Source: Chrysemys picta bellii (Eukaryota; Chordata; Testudines; Emydidae). Taken from it: 64,000 bases of DNA. The stretch is taken from the NCBI RefSeq assembly GCF_011386835.1, contig NC_088794.1:67900434-67964433 (forward strand), written 5' to 3'. The notes under the pieces were generated by a model, which worked only from the letters and a program-made list of their open reading frames with translations, did not search any database and was not told where the DNA came from. A program made the translations under genes and the position numbers. Below are positions 48,140 through 59,845 of this stretch, in pieces (position 1 is the stretch's first letter; every line of letters begins with the position of its first letter).

Positions 48140-49268
48140 CTTAAGTCTATACAGTTTCTTTAAGTACTGATCTAGAAAAGCAGGGACATCACAAGAGTTT
48201 GCTATGTCCTCACCACCTTCTGCTAGAACCTGTGCACTCCAGTTTGCATAGTTGGCTGCTATGCCATTCTATCACAGGCAGCTGGTGGGTAGGCATGTGA
48301 TCAACAGTACACAGCCCTGGTCCCCAGCAGTCCATTCATTATGCTTGGTCCCCATGTCCTGACACCAGCAACAGCCAACTCCTTGCCACTCCAACAGTGA
48401 TATGGAATCTTTATTCACATGAATCCTATGGAACTATTGCATGAATAAGGGTTGCACGTTAAGGTTGTTAAAGAGTAACCTGCATGACAAACAGTCAGCA
48501 TAGTTTTTTTTTTTTTTTAATTTTCCTGGCCTTTATCCAGGAGAAAGAGCTGCTGGGATGTGATTTACTTCTGTAATCTTATTGGCAATATATTGAATTT
48601 ACCATTTTTATTACACAATATTTTCCAGGTGGAAGAAAACTCCATCTTGCATTTTCTCTTCTGAACATGCATATTTCTTCAGCCCCCCCCATTCCTTTCA
48701 GTAGTTTGGGTACTAAGGTACCCCTCCCTGTTTCGCAAAAGTTAACAAGAAGTGCGCACATGTTGCACTAGAGTGGAAATTAACCTGCTTACTCTCCCCA
48801 GGTACTTATTTTATAAAGATCACAAATAATATCTGCTGCAAATCAGTCTAGCATATGCCATTAGGAAAGAAAAGAGTTTTATTGATTTCAGCATTATTTA
48901 TAGCATTACTGCACAAGCATATGCCTATTCTAGGATATAATCTGACAAACATCAAGCAAGACTATTCCTGCTTCATTGTTCTTGGAGATTTACTTTTCCT
49001 GGACAGCAATAGGAGAAGATACAGAAATTGCTTATGTATTTGATGGATCTAACAATATCCCATATACAAATGGAGAAACACTAGTTGATGCTCCTGGGTG
49101 CAGCTTGTAATGGAACACACTTAAACCTAAACATAGATTATTTTATCTGAGTGACAGTGTGACATGGATCCTGATATTCCTGTAAACTGAGAAGGGACAA
49201 GGGACTGGCTTAAAGAACTATCAAAACACTCCCGTGTTTTCAGAGTTCAAATATCCTGATACGACTTC
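48140..49268. other. Intergenic, nothing recognised
   Basis: AT-rich with a poly-T tract at about 48506-48520. No gene or clear element. Confidence 0.45.
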
Positions 49269-49408
49269 TAGTTATACCTAGAGTGACCAGATGTCCCAAT
49301 AAAATTGGGACTGTCCCGATATTTAACCCTTTATCCCGCATCCCAATCAATGTACAATCAGGACGCCCTTTGTCCCAATATTCGGGTAAGGAGGCGAGCG
49401 GGACAGGG

Positions 49409-49760
49409 AGGCGCTGACCCCATGGGTGCTCCGGGGTTGGCGCATCCATGGGGAAAAATTGCAGCCAAGCTCCTCCCTCCTTGCCTCCTTCTCCCTCCCT
49501 CCCTCCCTCCCTCCCTCCCCTCAGCACGCCATGTCCCTGCTCCTCCCTCCTCCAGCGCTTCCCACCGCCTAACAGCTGGTTGGCGGCGCTTAGCGCTTTC
49601 CAGGAGGGAGGGGGGAGGAATGGGGACGCGGCATGCTCAGGGGAGGAGGTGGAGAAGAGGCAGGGAAGGGGGTGGAATGGGGGCGGGACGAGGGCAGTGC
49701 AGAGGCGGGAAGAGAGAGGGGGTGGGCAAGCACCCATCTGGCAGAGGGGAAGTCGGCGCC
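49409..49760. mobile_element. GC-rich MITE nested in the preceding element
   Basis: Starts AGGCGCTGACCCCATGGG and ends inverted GAAGTCGGCGCC. The interior matches 16185-16555 in reverse orientation: GAGCATGCC(G)CG, AACAGCTG, CCCCATTCC-type blocks. Contains a (CCCT)n tract near 49492-49518. Confidence 0.65.
49490..49518. repeat. (CCCT)n microsatellite
   Basis: About seven perfect CCCT units inside the nested GC-rich MITE. Confidence 0.9.
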
Positions 49761-50014
49761 GTAGGGGTGAGTGGCGAGTGGCAGGCAGGTGAGGAGGTGA
49801 GTGGTGGATGGGGGACTGAGGAGGGACACAGCAAGCCAGCGGCAGGCCAGGGGATGAAGAAGGGCACGGTGGGGGGCTTGAGCGGGGAGGGGGCGGGACC
49901 TGGGGCAGAGTGGGGGTGGAGCCTGGGAGGAGTGGGGGTGCCCCATGGTAGGAGCTGATGGCACCTCAATGTGTCCCGATATTTTAGTGTGGTGATCTGT
50001 TCACCCTAGTTATA

Positions 50015-50640
50015 GCTCTCCTTAGTAATGTCTCCTGTGAAAATGAAAGAGACATTAGAGTATATGAAAGTGAAAGCCATCCTATAACAGAACAGCAGCA
50101 ATGTAGCTGCTCAGAGGCAATTGGTCCTTTGCTCCTTTAATTTCAAGGCAGGATCTTTTATTTATTTTTGCAACTTCCATTAGCATGACTGGGACCAGCT
50201 GGAAAACATAATAGTTAGAATCTGCAATTTTTCTCATCATAATGAAGACTTTTCAATGGAGATTTTAATTAATGAACGAAATTGCTTGTGAATCACAGTA
50301 TATTTTCCCCTATAGGCTACTGTACTTATAGGCAAAATAGGAGGAAAGGATGTCCTGTTTTAATGCACAGCTGGTTTTATTTATACACATGGGGGGTTTG
50401 TTAACTACTGCACTTACTTTGTTTGTAAAGGAGTATTTACCATAGCAACCAAGAGCTCATGTTTTGTGTTAGGTCAGAACTACCCACAGTTTGTACTTTT
50501 GTTGGAATTCAGAAGACTTGTGGGCAATACATTACATTCTTTGACTGTTTGCACAGCAGAGAGAATTTTAAACATCAGTTTATTCTAATTAATATGCCGG
50601 CTATCAGAAGCTGGGACTCGACAACAGGGGATGACTGACT
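50015..50640. other. Intergenic, nothing recognised
   Basis: AT-rich intergenic DNA without identifiable feature. Confidence 0.45.
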
Positions 50641-50758
50641 TCATAATTGCCCTGTTCATTCCCTCTGAAGCATCTGGCACTGGCTACTGTTGGAAGACAG
50701 GATACTGGGTTAGATGGATCACAGGTCTGATCCAGTATGGCCATTCTTATGTTCTTAT
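50641..50758 (+). mobile_element. CR1 LINE 3' UTR fragment
   Basis: Contains GCATCTGGCACTGGCTACTG and ends GTATGGCCATTCTTATGTTC, the last about 115 bp of the turtle-type CR1. Confidence 0.85.
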
Positions 50759-51039
50759 TTATGTATGGAAGGACTCCCTAACTTGTGTGGCAGGAGAGCA
50801 GCTGCCTTCATGCTGTTAACCCCTACTCCAAACTTAGTATGAAAGGGGAGGAAGAGATGGGACAGCTGACTGGTCCTTTATCTCCAACCCACCATAAATA
50901 AATAGGGAATCTTCTGAAACTGCTCATGCCTGGGGGTGCATTAAACTTTCAGCAGAGCTCCTTCTTGCTGTGAATTTGTTTTTATTGGGGATGGGGGCAG
51001 GGAAGGAAAGGGGCAGGGTGGTAGAAGATCTAGGACAAG

Positions 51040-52050
51040 TATGGGAAGCCCCGACAATGCAGGGGAGCCCAGGCCAGTGAGGAGGCACAGGGCCTCTCTG
51101 CATACGGCCCCAACATCCAGTGGCTCTCAGGATCTGTATCCCTGCCCATTCCCTAGAGGGAAAACCCAGCAGAGAATGACCTCCCTCAAGGAGATTTCCT
51201 TCCCATTGCCTCCTGAAGTGCGTTTCTGGTGGTCCCTCCTACTCTGGTTCAGTGGGATGCCACTTCGCCTCTCTATGTCAGTGGGTGTCGCCCACAGTCA
51301 GGGAATTAGCAGAGCACTGAACAGTCTATGGCTCTGGGCTGCAATCAGAGCTGAACAGCAAATGAGTCCCTGAGCCCAGGCCCTCAAGCAGGGTGGAGCA
51401 GCAAATAGTCTACAGCTCTGGCCTGTAATCAGGAGAGAGTAGAAAGGGGTCGGGGATCCTAGCTCCGGCGGACGGCCGACAAACACAGGCCTCTTGGCCT
51501 AGAGAGAGGAGGCTGCCACCTCGGGTGGGGGACTAGGGAAACCCGGGCCCACTCGACTCCACTGGGCCCCAACTCAGGGCCCTAACAGTGGTGGAGTGTT
51601 CTGCCACTGGGTCAGCGGGGAATCCAGCCACAACACGCTGACCGCGTTTTAGGCAGCGATGCAGCCAGATTGAGGTCGGCTGCCGCTGGGCCACTTCCTC
51701 CCCTCAGGGTGTACCTGGATCCGTGAGGTGTCCTCCAGCTCCTCAGGGTCGGTAGCTAATGGCAGTCCTAGCGACTCCTCGGTGTCTTAGTCTCTGGCAG
51801 ATTCCACCCACTCTGTTAGTTTGGTGGATCTCCCCTTTGGTGTCCAGGCTTGGGAGCAGGCAGAAGGCATCTGTTTCCTCCAGCGGCTGGAGCCCAACTG
51901 AGCTCCAGGACCTGCCCTTTATCCTTCCTGTCCCACTTCCTGACTTCTAGTGGGAGGAGCAAGCATGGCCTGGCTCCACCCACCTGGGTTCAAAGAGTGG
52001 TTCCCCTAGCTTAGTGGGAGGCCACCCCGCATCACTACACCCCCGTCCAG
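51040..52050 (-). mobile_element. Candidate GC-rich LTR retroelement fragment
   Basis: A one-kilobase GC-rich block unlike its flanks, beginning on the minus strand TGATGCGGGGTGGCCTCCC with a GGATAAAGGGCAGG TATA-like site about 110 nt later. It resembles GC-rich LTRs I associate with turtle retroelements. No target duplication, primer site or coding match was found, so the class is tentative. Its open frames are not convincing proteins. Confidence 0.4.
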
Positions 52051-52054
52051 TGGG

Positions 52055-53230
52055 ATTTTTCATGGTAGGATCTAGCCCATTCTTTCCCCTTTTTAATTCA
52101 AAATTTTAAATATCTAGTTTGTAGCATTCTTTTTTCTAAATATGAAATTCAGTTCATTTCCTAATAGATAAGTGACAATATTACAACTGGTACCCATGCT
52201 GGGTGTGCTAGCAGAGAACCCATACTGATTACATCAGCATGGAGAAGGAGTTGTTCCCTCTGTCCTCCCAGAAGTGATGCTTCCTGATCAGGAAGGAGGC
52301 ACATTAGTTGAGCAACAGGTGGAAGTGGATTGAGAGCTTCCAATCTCCAAAGCTAGTAGTCTGATGACAGAGGATGATAGAATTAATGCCCTAGTCAAAG
52401 CTAGCAAGTGCAAAGGCAGGGCCTTCCTTTACCTAGCTATTCTATCTGTACTTATTACATATTAATACAATTGGCCATACCTTTTGAAACCTAAACCAAT
52501 ATTTTGTTCCAATTTGGCACAAAAATTCTTAACAGAATACTCCTGGACAGAGTCAAACCATCCCTATTAGAAATTTGGTGTGAGGATTTTTTTTTTTTTT
52601 TAAAAAAAGAGCAATCTTTTCATTTTTCATCACAGCAATCCATAACCTATTGAAAAGGTTGGACAATTTGCATCACAGAGACACTGAGATAATAATAGCT
52701 TTTAGTCTGCATGGTAGCTTGTTTTGCTCACATTTGTTATCAGTGAACTGGAGACACTGAGATTATAAAAGCCCTAGTAATCTTTATAGAGAATAAATAG
52801 TAAGGAAGAATACACAGTCAAGGAATTTAGTTATAAAGTTTAAATCAAGTTATAGAGATGTTTCAAGAAAGTCAGAAGGAAATTCTCACAATATCAGACT
52901 CAAAAATAAGTTGACATTTCATAAAAAAAAATAAACTTTTCAGTCAAACCCCAAAGTGTTTGTTTGATGAAAAGCAGAAATTTCTGTGGACATTCCCACG
53001 CCCTCATTTAACAACCAGCTCTATTCAATAGTAGATCAGATGTAATGGTCATGTCTTCACTGCAACAACACTTACTGAAATCTCTATTCCTTTACTATGA
53101 ACAGAAGTCTGTAAAAACTGGTCTGGATTCTCTGGGGCAGAATCTTTGGCCTTCCAAAAGCATTTCCAGAAGTGGCCTCGAATGATAGGTCTGAAAAACT
53201 TGAGGCCACTCCTTTGAAAATGTGCACATT
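52055..53230. other. Intergenic, nothing recognised
   Basis: AT-rich intergenic DNA with a poly-T/poly-A junction near 52589-52607. No gene seen. Confidence 0.45.
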
Positions 53231-53234
53231 GTCC

Positions 53235-54055
53235 CTGCGGCCCCTCCAGGCACCGCCCCCCGCAGCGCCCATTGGCCGGGAACGGGGAACCGCAGCCAAT
53301 GGGACCTTCAGGGGAGGTACCTGGAGGCGCGGCAAGGGCAGTGCATGCAGAGCGCTCCGCCCCCCCTTGCCCATGGTCTGCAGCGCTTCCTGGACAGGGC
53401 AGGCAGGCAGGGAGCCTGCCCTGGCCCTGGTGCGCACTGCTGCCATCCCAGAGCTGCTTTAGGTAAGCGGCGCCGGGCTGGAGCCCAAACCCCGCCCGCC
53501 CCCCAACTCCCTGCCCTAAGCCCCCTGCCTGCACCTCGCATCCCTCCTGCACCCCAACTCCCTGCCCTGAGCCCTCTTGTACACCCTGCACCCCTCCTGC
53601 ACCCCAACCCCCTGCCCTCAGCTCCCTGCTGCACCCCAACCTCTGCCCTGAGCCCCCTCCCGCAGTCCGCACCCCTCCTGCACCCCTGCCCCGAGCCCCC
53701 TCCCACAGTCTGCACCCCTCCTGCACTCCCGCCCTGAGCCCCATCCCGCAGTCTGCACCCCTCTTGCACCCCAACCCCCTGCCCTGAGCCCCCTCATACA
53801 CCCTGCACCCCTCTTGCACCCCAACCTCTTGCCCTGAGCTCCCTGCTGCACCCTGCATCCCTGTGCACCCCAACCCCCTTCCCTGAGCCCTCTCATACAC
53901 CCCGCACCCCTCCTCTGCCCCAATCCCTTGCCCTGAGCCCCTTCCTGCACCCCGCATCCCCTCCCACACCCCACACCTCAACCCCCTGCCCCGGCCCTCC
54001 ATACAATTTCCCCACCCAGATGTGGCCCATGGCCCAAAAAGTTTGCCTACCCCTG
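53235..54055. mobile_element. hAT-type element, left-truncated, with C-rich minisatellite
   Basis: The right end GGCCCAAAAAGTTTGCCTACCCCTG is the inverted form of the CAGGGGTAGGCAAAC terminus. No matching left end is present. The left part holds an inverted CCCATTGGC / GCCAATGGG pair (53268-53304). From 53480 to 53990 runs an imperfect tandem array of CTGCCCTGAGCCCC and CCTGCACCCC units, about 30 bp each. The array creates overlapping long frames on both strands, the largest 317 codons, which I do not regard as genes. Confidence 0.75.
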
Positions 54056-54309
54056 CCTTAGAAGATCAGACTGACAGCTTTCCTTGTGGCCCCGATTGGT
54101 CTGGACATCCTGTTTATACCCAGGAGTTCCAGGAAATATCTGAGCACCAAAGTGGAATGCCCTGCCAGCTACAGTGATGGACCTACCTCTTGACTTGTTC
54201 TCAGACTCCTGACACCAGCTCTGACCCTTGGTCTGACTCCTGGGTCCTGACTGTCCATGTCCTGGTTGTGACACCAATATATTGGTGAATATTATTAATA
54301 GTTCCTCCT

Positions 54310-54442
54310 GTGGCTCATTTACTGCTTGCATTGTGGTAGCGCCTAGGAGCCCTAACCATGGATTAGGACTCCATTGTGCTAGGCGCTGTACAAACACAGA
54401 ACAAAAAACAGCAGTCCCTGCCCCAAGATCTTACAGTCTAAG
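54310..54442 (+). repeat. 'gtgctaggcgctgtac' dispersed repeat, longest copy
   Basis: GTAGCGCCTAGGAGCCC, CATTGTGCTAGGCGCTGTAC, CAGTCCCTGCCCCAAGATC, TTACAGTCTAAG in order. Best preserved copy in the window. Confidence 0.6.
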
Positions 54443-54444
54443 TA

Positions 54445-55370
54445 ATCAATTTTAATGTGATCCCTTTTCAGATAGACCCTTGAAATATTTACCGGTAAGT
54501 CTTTTTAAAACCAAGAAGAATTATAAACTCCTTTTTTGGCATTGGAAAGGATCTTTCTTGCTTGTTCATTCTTCTCTTTTGATTTCTCCCTCTTAAGAAA
54601 ATCACCCTCATTTCCCCCTCTCATTTCACATTTTTATCCTGTAAGTAAATACTCAAGGAAATATATCTTGCATACATTTCTTTCCTTTAACCTGTGTCTT
54701 GAATCCTGGCACTGCCTTTGTCATCTCTTTTTTATCTCTGCCTTTTTCTTTGTAACAGAGAAAAGTTTGGATATTGAGAGTCTTTTGCTTAAAGGACAAG
54801 CTTTACATAAAAAGTAAATGAAAAAATATCAGATTGGGATTACATCAAATTTCTAATAAGAAATGCACACATCCTATTACTTTTATTATTCTGTCTCCCC
54901 TGCATCCCTTCTCGACTCACTTATTTATCTTCTCCACCAGTTATATCATAGCTTTTAAGGTTCTTGTCACGTGGACTTTCATTTATTTCATGTATTTACA
55001 GAACCTAGCACACAGGCTCTTAACTAGTTGACCTCTAGATCCTACTGCAATATAAATATTTAATAGCTTATCAGGAAGATATTTTTGACCAGAGAATTGT
55101 TACTGCAGCTGTCAGTGAACAAATTCCAATATTCACAAGAATGACCAGAAATATTTATTGTCGTATGTGCCCAGATTTGATAACTGAATTAGTAATACCA
55201 CCTAACTGGTATGTCTGCCTAGAGCTACTCAAGAAACCATATGTGATGGGATGCCCAGAAACTAAGGACTGATGCATTCAAAAGACCTGACCAAAAAAAG
55301 TCCAGCAAAATAAAACTGCTTTAATGTACCATTCCATGCCCTTTCAAAATGAGCTCTTGTAGGCCTTCTA
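54445..55370. other. Intergenic, nothing recognised
   Basis: Pyrimidine-rich then AT-rich DNA. No gene or repeat named. Confidence 0.4.
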
Positions 55371-55374
55371 GAAG

Positions 55375-55535
55375 AGGGATGGTCTTGTGGTTAATAAACT
55401 GGACTGGCACTCAGGCCAATCTCTGAGCCTCAGTGTCACACCTGTAAAATAGAGGTAAATAATGTTGCCTTTCTGCCATGTCTATTTAGAGTGTAAGCTC
55501 TTTGGGGCATGCACTGTCTTTAACTATAGGTTTGT
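55375..55535 (+). repeat. MIR-like SINE with a reversed dispersed repeat at its end
   Basis: GGTCTTGTGGTTAATAAACTGG (tRNA-like head), CTCTGAGCCTCAGTGTCAC, CTGTAAAATAGAGGTAAATA follow MIR order with an internal deletion. They run into TTTGGGGCATGCACTGTC. Confidence 0.55.
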
Positions 55536-56183
55536 GCAGGGCCTACCACTACAAATTCCCTCTTTCTGCCAGGTGCTCTAGGTGACTAACAAGGTAGCTG
55601 CCTCCCAAGCATGACCACGGGCAGCTCTCCATCACCCTATCCCAGATTATCATGTGCCACAGGACTCCCCAATAACTCACCCTCATAGTCCTGCAGTAAT
55701 TAAATCACTCACATCCTGGGGTCCAATTTCTTTTGTCCTTACCCACTGGCCTCTAGGTCCCAACCCCTGTTCAGTGCCTCTGTCCTTGAATCAGGAGTCC
55801 TCTCCCTTCCCAAAGTTGGGTTCTCTCCCTTTGGTCCAATGATTCTTTCACTATTTATCCACAGTGCAACAGTTTCAGCACTGGTTCAGAGAGAAAGAGT
55901 AACATGAGAATGACTCTGTAACCTGCTGGTTAGAGCAGTCATCTCGGAGGTGGGGGCCCCTGCAGGATCCAGCCTTCCTGCTCTGATGAATTTTTTATTT
56001 ATCCACAGTGGAAAAGCTTCAACAAGGGAGACTGAGGGAACCCTACCAACAGAATATCCTATAGTTTAGTAGGTAGGGTCCTCAGCTGAGCGATAGCAGC
56101 TCCTTATTCAAATCCCTGCTGTACCTTAGCTTGAGAGGGGATTTGAACTGGGGGTCTCCCACAACCCAGGGGAGTACCCTATC

Positions 56184-56750
56184 CAGAGGTGAAAGCCCTG
56201 GGGTAGCAGTGGCAGGGCTCCAGCGGTGATTTAAAGGGCCCGGGGCTCCTGTCGTTGTGGGGAGCCCCAGGCCCTTTAAAGCGCCGCCCGAGCCCCGCTG
56301 CTGGAGCCCCGGGGTAGCAGCGGTAGGGCTCTGGCGGTGATTTAAAGGGCGCCGGGCTCCGGCCACTGCGGAGAGCCCCGGGCCCTTTAAATCGTTGCCC
56401 AAGCCTGGCTGCTGGAGCCCCGGAGTAGCGGCGGCAGGGCTCCGATGGTGATTTAAAGGGCCCGGAGCTCCGCTGCGGTAGCAGCGGCCGGAGCCCGGGC
56501 CCTTTAAATCGCCCCTGAGTCCCGGGGCTCCCAGCTGCCTCTGCAGATGGTAGTTCCGGGGGTGATTTAAAGGCCCCGGGGCTCCCAGCCGCAGCCAGAG
56601 CCCCTGGGCCTTTAAATCTTGATTTAAAGGGCCCGGGTATTTAAAGGCCCCACCTCTTCCGGTTGAGGCCACGCCTCTTCTGGTTGAGGCCACGCCCCCT
56701 GCTCAGGACTCCGGCATACCGGTAAATCCTTTAAGTTACTTTTACCCCTG
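56184..56750. mobile_element. hAT-type element made largely of a 111-bp tandem repeat
   Basis: Ends CAGAGGTGAAAG and inverted CTTTTACCCCTG, flanked by the identical octamer ACCCTATC at 56176-56183 and 56751-56758. Inside are four tandem copies starting near 56203, 56314, 56425 and 56550. Each has GGGCTC, GGTGATTTAAAGGGC and GCCCTTTAAA as an inverted pair around a GC-rich centre. The first two steps are exactly 111 bp. Confidence 0.9.
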
Positions 56751-56784
56751 ACCCTATCTAGAAGTTATGAGGCAGTTCCTTCCT

Positions 56785-57115
56785 CTTCCCATTTTCATCT
56801 GTAGGTGCCCTATCTGATAGACAATGTCTCAGCACACTTTGGTGGAGGAATGCCCATCTTCCTTTGGTTTGTACATCTTGCTAGGGCGCAGGCATCTGGA
56901 CACCTGGCTGCATGCTTGGAGGCAGAAACATGGGTGCCTAGGGCAACTTTTACAGCAAAATTTTAAGTACTGAGCATGTTTAGGCACCTACAGGGTTTGA
57001 GGGCAGCTGTGTGGGGGTTTTGTGATTCTCAGTGGGCCTGATTCTGGAATTTAGGTACCTAAAGTGGCAGTTAGAATTCCCAAATCCTTTTATGAATCTA
57101 GCCCCTAACTAAGTA
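56785..57115. mobile_element. 'taggcacc' family DNA element
   Basis: Contains GGCATCTGGACACCTGG, GGAGGCAGAAACATGGGTGCC, TTTAGGCACCTACAGGG and ends near GGGCCTGATTCTGGAATTTA. It matches 30640-30935 in reverse. Confidence 0.55.
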
Positions 57116-57119
57116 TGCC

Positions 57120-59840
57120 CCTTCTGCAACAAGAGAAGCCATGCTGTAACTACCTCTTTCCAACTTCTTTATTTTGCTGGAAACAGACTCTGCCGATTTG
57201 GATCCATTTATGGAGAGAGAACAAGCACCTCAAGGGAAAGAGAAAAAAGAATGGCAAACTGGGAAAATACTTTCTCTGTCAGCACTACACTATGAATAGG
57301 ATTTGCCACTTTGCTCAGTAATAAACAACAATTCATTCCTTCCCTGGTAGAGAAGCAAGCACATATCCTTGGCCAAAAACATCCCAAGCAGCAAAGCCAA
57401 GTTTCCGTAAGTGCAAGGCTACATTAATTATATGACATCTAAACAGTCCACAAGGTTTGTAAAAGCAAACAGATTTTTAAAAAAAACCTTTAAAAAGAAA
57501 TGTCTTCAATGCACTTCGAAGCTGATAAGAAAACAATTCTATCCCCTAACCAGGTTTTCTCCTAATGTTCCATGGAGGTGGAGGGGCTGGAATGATGAAG
57601 TATATAGAGTGAGTAGAGAGAAGAGGACTCAGGTTCTACAGTGTAGCAGTCCTCAGACTCCATTTCAGTTTTGTCTGGAACTGAAGAACCTTTGCCTGAG
57701 TTTCCTATTGCATTAATTCATGTAGAAGTCTAGTGAATGGTCATGACTGTTTCATAGGTCTGAAATGCTTGCACTCTGGCCTCATTTGATTTTTTTATCC
57801 TGATGTAGCTGTAGAATATTTATGAATAGGTTCTAGTAAACTTGCTCATATGCTGACATACTATAGCCTTTTCCTTTGGAAAGTATGGCACGCAAAACAG
57901 CTCTCTATAAACTTAAGTAGGAGACAGTGTCAAATATTTTGAAAGTAGTTGTTCATGCATACTCTACTCTCCTTTGCTGGAAGTAGCCTCTAGAGCTTGA
58001 AAATTATCTCTCTTTTTTACTCATTTGTGCCTCCATTCATCAAGGCACTTGAGCATATGCTTAACTTTAAGAGTATGAGCAGTGTTATTGAAGTCATTGG
58101 GACTATTCATGTGCTTTAAGTTAGGGACATGCTTTATTGCATTACTGAATTAGATCTTTCACCCTCTTATGCATTCGTCTTTCCCATTCATATTAAGCTG
58201 TCCATCTGGGGACTCACGTGTCTATAGAGAAAGAATAGTCTCGAAGCACAGAAACTAGCACGTGTTGCAGATGGTGTGCCGATATACAGAGCTGTGCTTA
58301 CTTGTGGCATAGCTTTTCTGCTGGCTAGCCAGCCTGTAGTAAGTTTTGTATTTTGGGAATCAAAGGGAGGAAACCAGTTGTTTGACAGGAATGGGGAGAG
58401 GCTGGTGGGAAGGGGAGATGTGGCCGTAGGCTTCAGAGATACATCACTGATCTGTTGTAGTACAAATACACAAAAGTAAACATGAGAAACTGAAAGGGTA
58501 CATCTGGTACCTTGTTTTTAAAGTAGAATTTGGCAATGGAGGTAGCTTGTTAATTGTATAGTGCACATGCTCATCATTATGACAGAGGCACAGCCTGCTG
58601 ACAGGCTGGCCTTAGAACTTAGAGAATCTGAAGCAAGACTGCAAGTGGGAGGTAAGGCACCAAGCTGGGGGAAAAAGGGCTCTTTCTCCCCAACTGCAGT
58701 CTCACAGCCAAGCCTGAGCCTGGATTTTGCCAGTGAATTTTCCCCCCTCAGAGCCTGTGGCTGCAGTAGGGGCTCATGCTGACCCATGAGTTACTGAGGT
58801 TATTTGCACTGCTTCACCCTAAAGTTGACTCCATGTAGTAACATGATCAGTGGCCATTTTGCCTGATCAGAGATAATGTTAGGGTGGCAGAGCCATTGAT
58901 TTCACTGGACATTGGATCAGACCCAAAGTAGTATAGAGACATTCAGACCACCATGGTTTACATCAAGTGTGAGAAGATTAGAGCTGAATTATATGCATGT
59001 GCTTCTCCATTACTTCTATTTTCCATTTCCAGTATTTCTAACCAGAGGATTAGACCTGGTTTAAGTCCAATGTGATATTTTGTGAAAATTATACTTATAA
59101 AGTTCAGATGGTTGCAGTTTGTCTTTGCCATTTTGCTAACATTCCCAGTTCTGTGAGCATAAGTATTTGATTTAAAACATTTTACATTGGCAAATGCTTA
59201 ATTATGGGCACATTTTTTGATATTCAACATGCCACCTGAAACAAATTGAGTGTAAAGTCTCAGCTAGATTAGTTCAATTGAATATCAATTTTTGTTGTTG
59301 TATGCTGCTAATATAAGAGTGCTGTACTACCTCCAGTCTTTGACTGTCGGCTATTATAACAATCATCCAAGAATACCCTTAAAAATAGTCAGAGAAACTA
59401 TAAAAATGTTTTTGTGTTTTGCCAAAACACCGTATGTTGCCAACAGTGACTATCCCATGATTCAGAACACATTGTTGTAATGGCTTCCAATTGCCAAAGT
59501 AATATACATTCCATCAGTAAACACTATTTTACTAAATAATTTTGAACTCAGATAACAACTCTTAAAAAATATGAAAAGTCCACATGAATATTTACCTGTT
59601 AGTAACTTCAATTTTAACTGAACTTTGAACACAGTGAATTGGATCTGAAAAGAATAAATAATTGACTGAGTCAACAATGTGATGCGGTTGCCAAAAGAGC
59701 TAATATTCGGATGGGCAGTGATGCTGGCGGGTGAGGTGCCAGCTCATGCCACAGTCCCCATGTTTCAACTAGACACTGACAGATACATAGCAGGAATCTA
59801 TCTGGCTTACTTGGTGGGTAATAATGATAAAATAGATATT
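57120..59840. other. Intergenic with one MITE
   Basis: Mostly unrecognised AT-rich DNA. At 58040-58160 a fold-back MITE is readable: GCACTTGAGCATATGCTTAAC and ATGTGCTTTAAGTTAGGGAC around TTGAAGTCATTGGGAC. Confidence 0.5.
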
Positions 59841-59845
59841 AGAAT

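Larger units (their letters stand above)
49277..50006. mobile_element. 730-bp MITE with 8-bp target duplication, carrying a nested MITE
   Basis: Left end CTAGAGTGACCAGATGTCCC and inverted right end (GATCTGTTCACCC) are terminal repeats of the family also seen at 4667-4787. The octamer TAGTTATA occurs at 49269-49276 and 50007-50014. Inner borders show TGTCCCAATATTCGGG and TGTCCCGATATTTTAG. A GC-rich block of another family lies inside. Its long frames (up to 217 codons) have no recognisable protein. Confidence 0.8.

Noticed and set aside
49240..49969. Frames of 110-217 codons
   Set aside because: Nested GC-rich MITE with (CCCT)n; low complexity.
53268..53304. Facing CCAAT boxes resembling a bidirectional promoter
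   Set aside because: Inverted repeat within a transposon fragment; no transcript unit on either side.
53049..54002. 317-codon minus-strand frame
   Set aside because: Minisatellite translation (repeating GCG/RGLGC units) over a hAT end; starts without ATG support and overlaps frames on the other strand.
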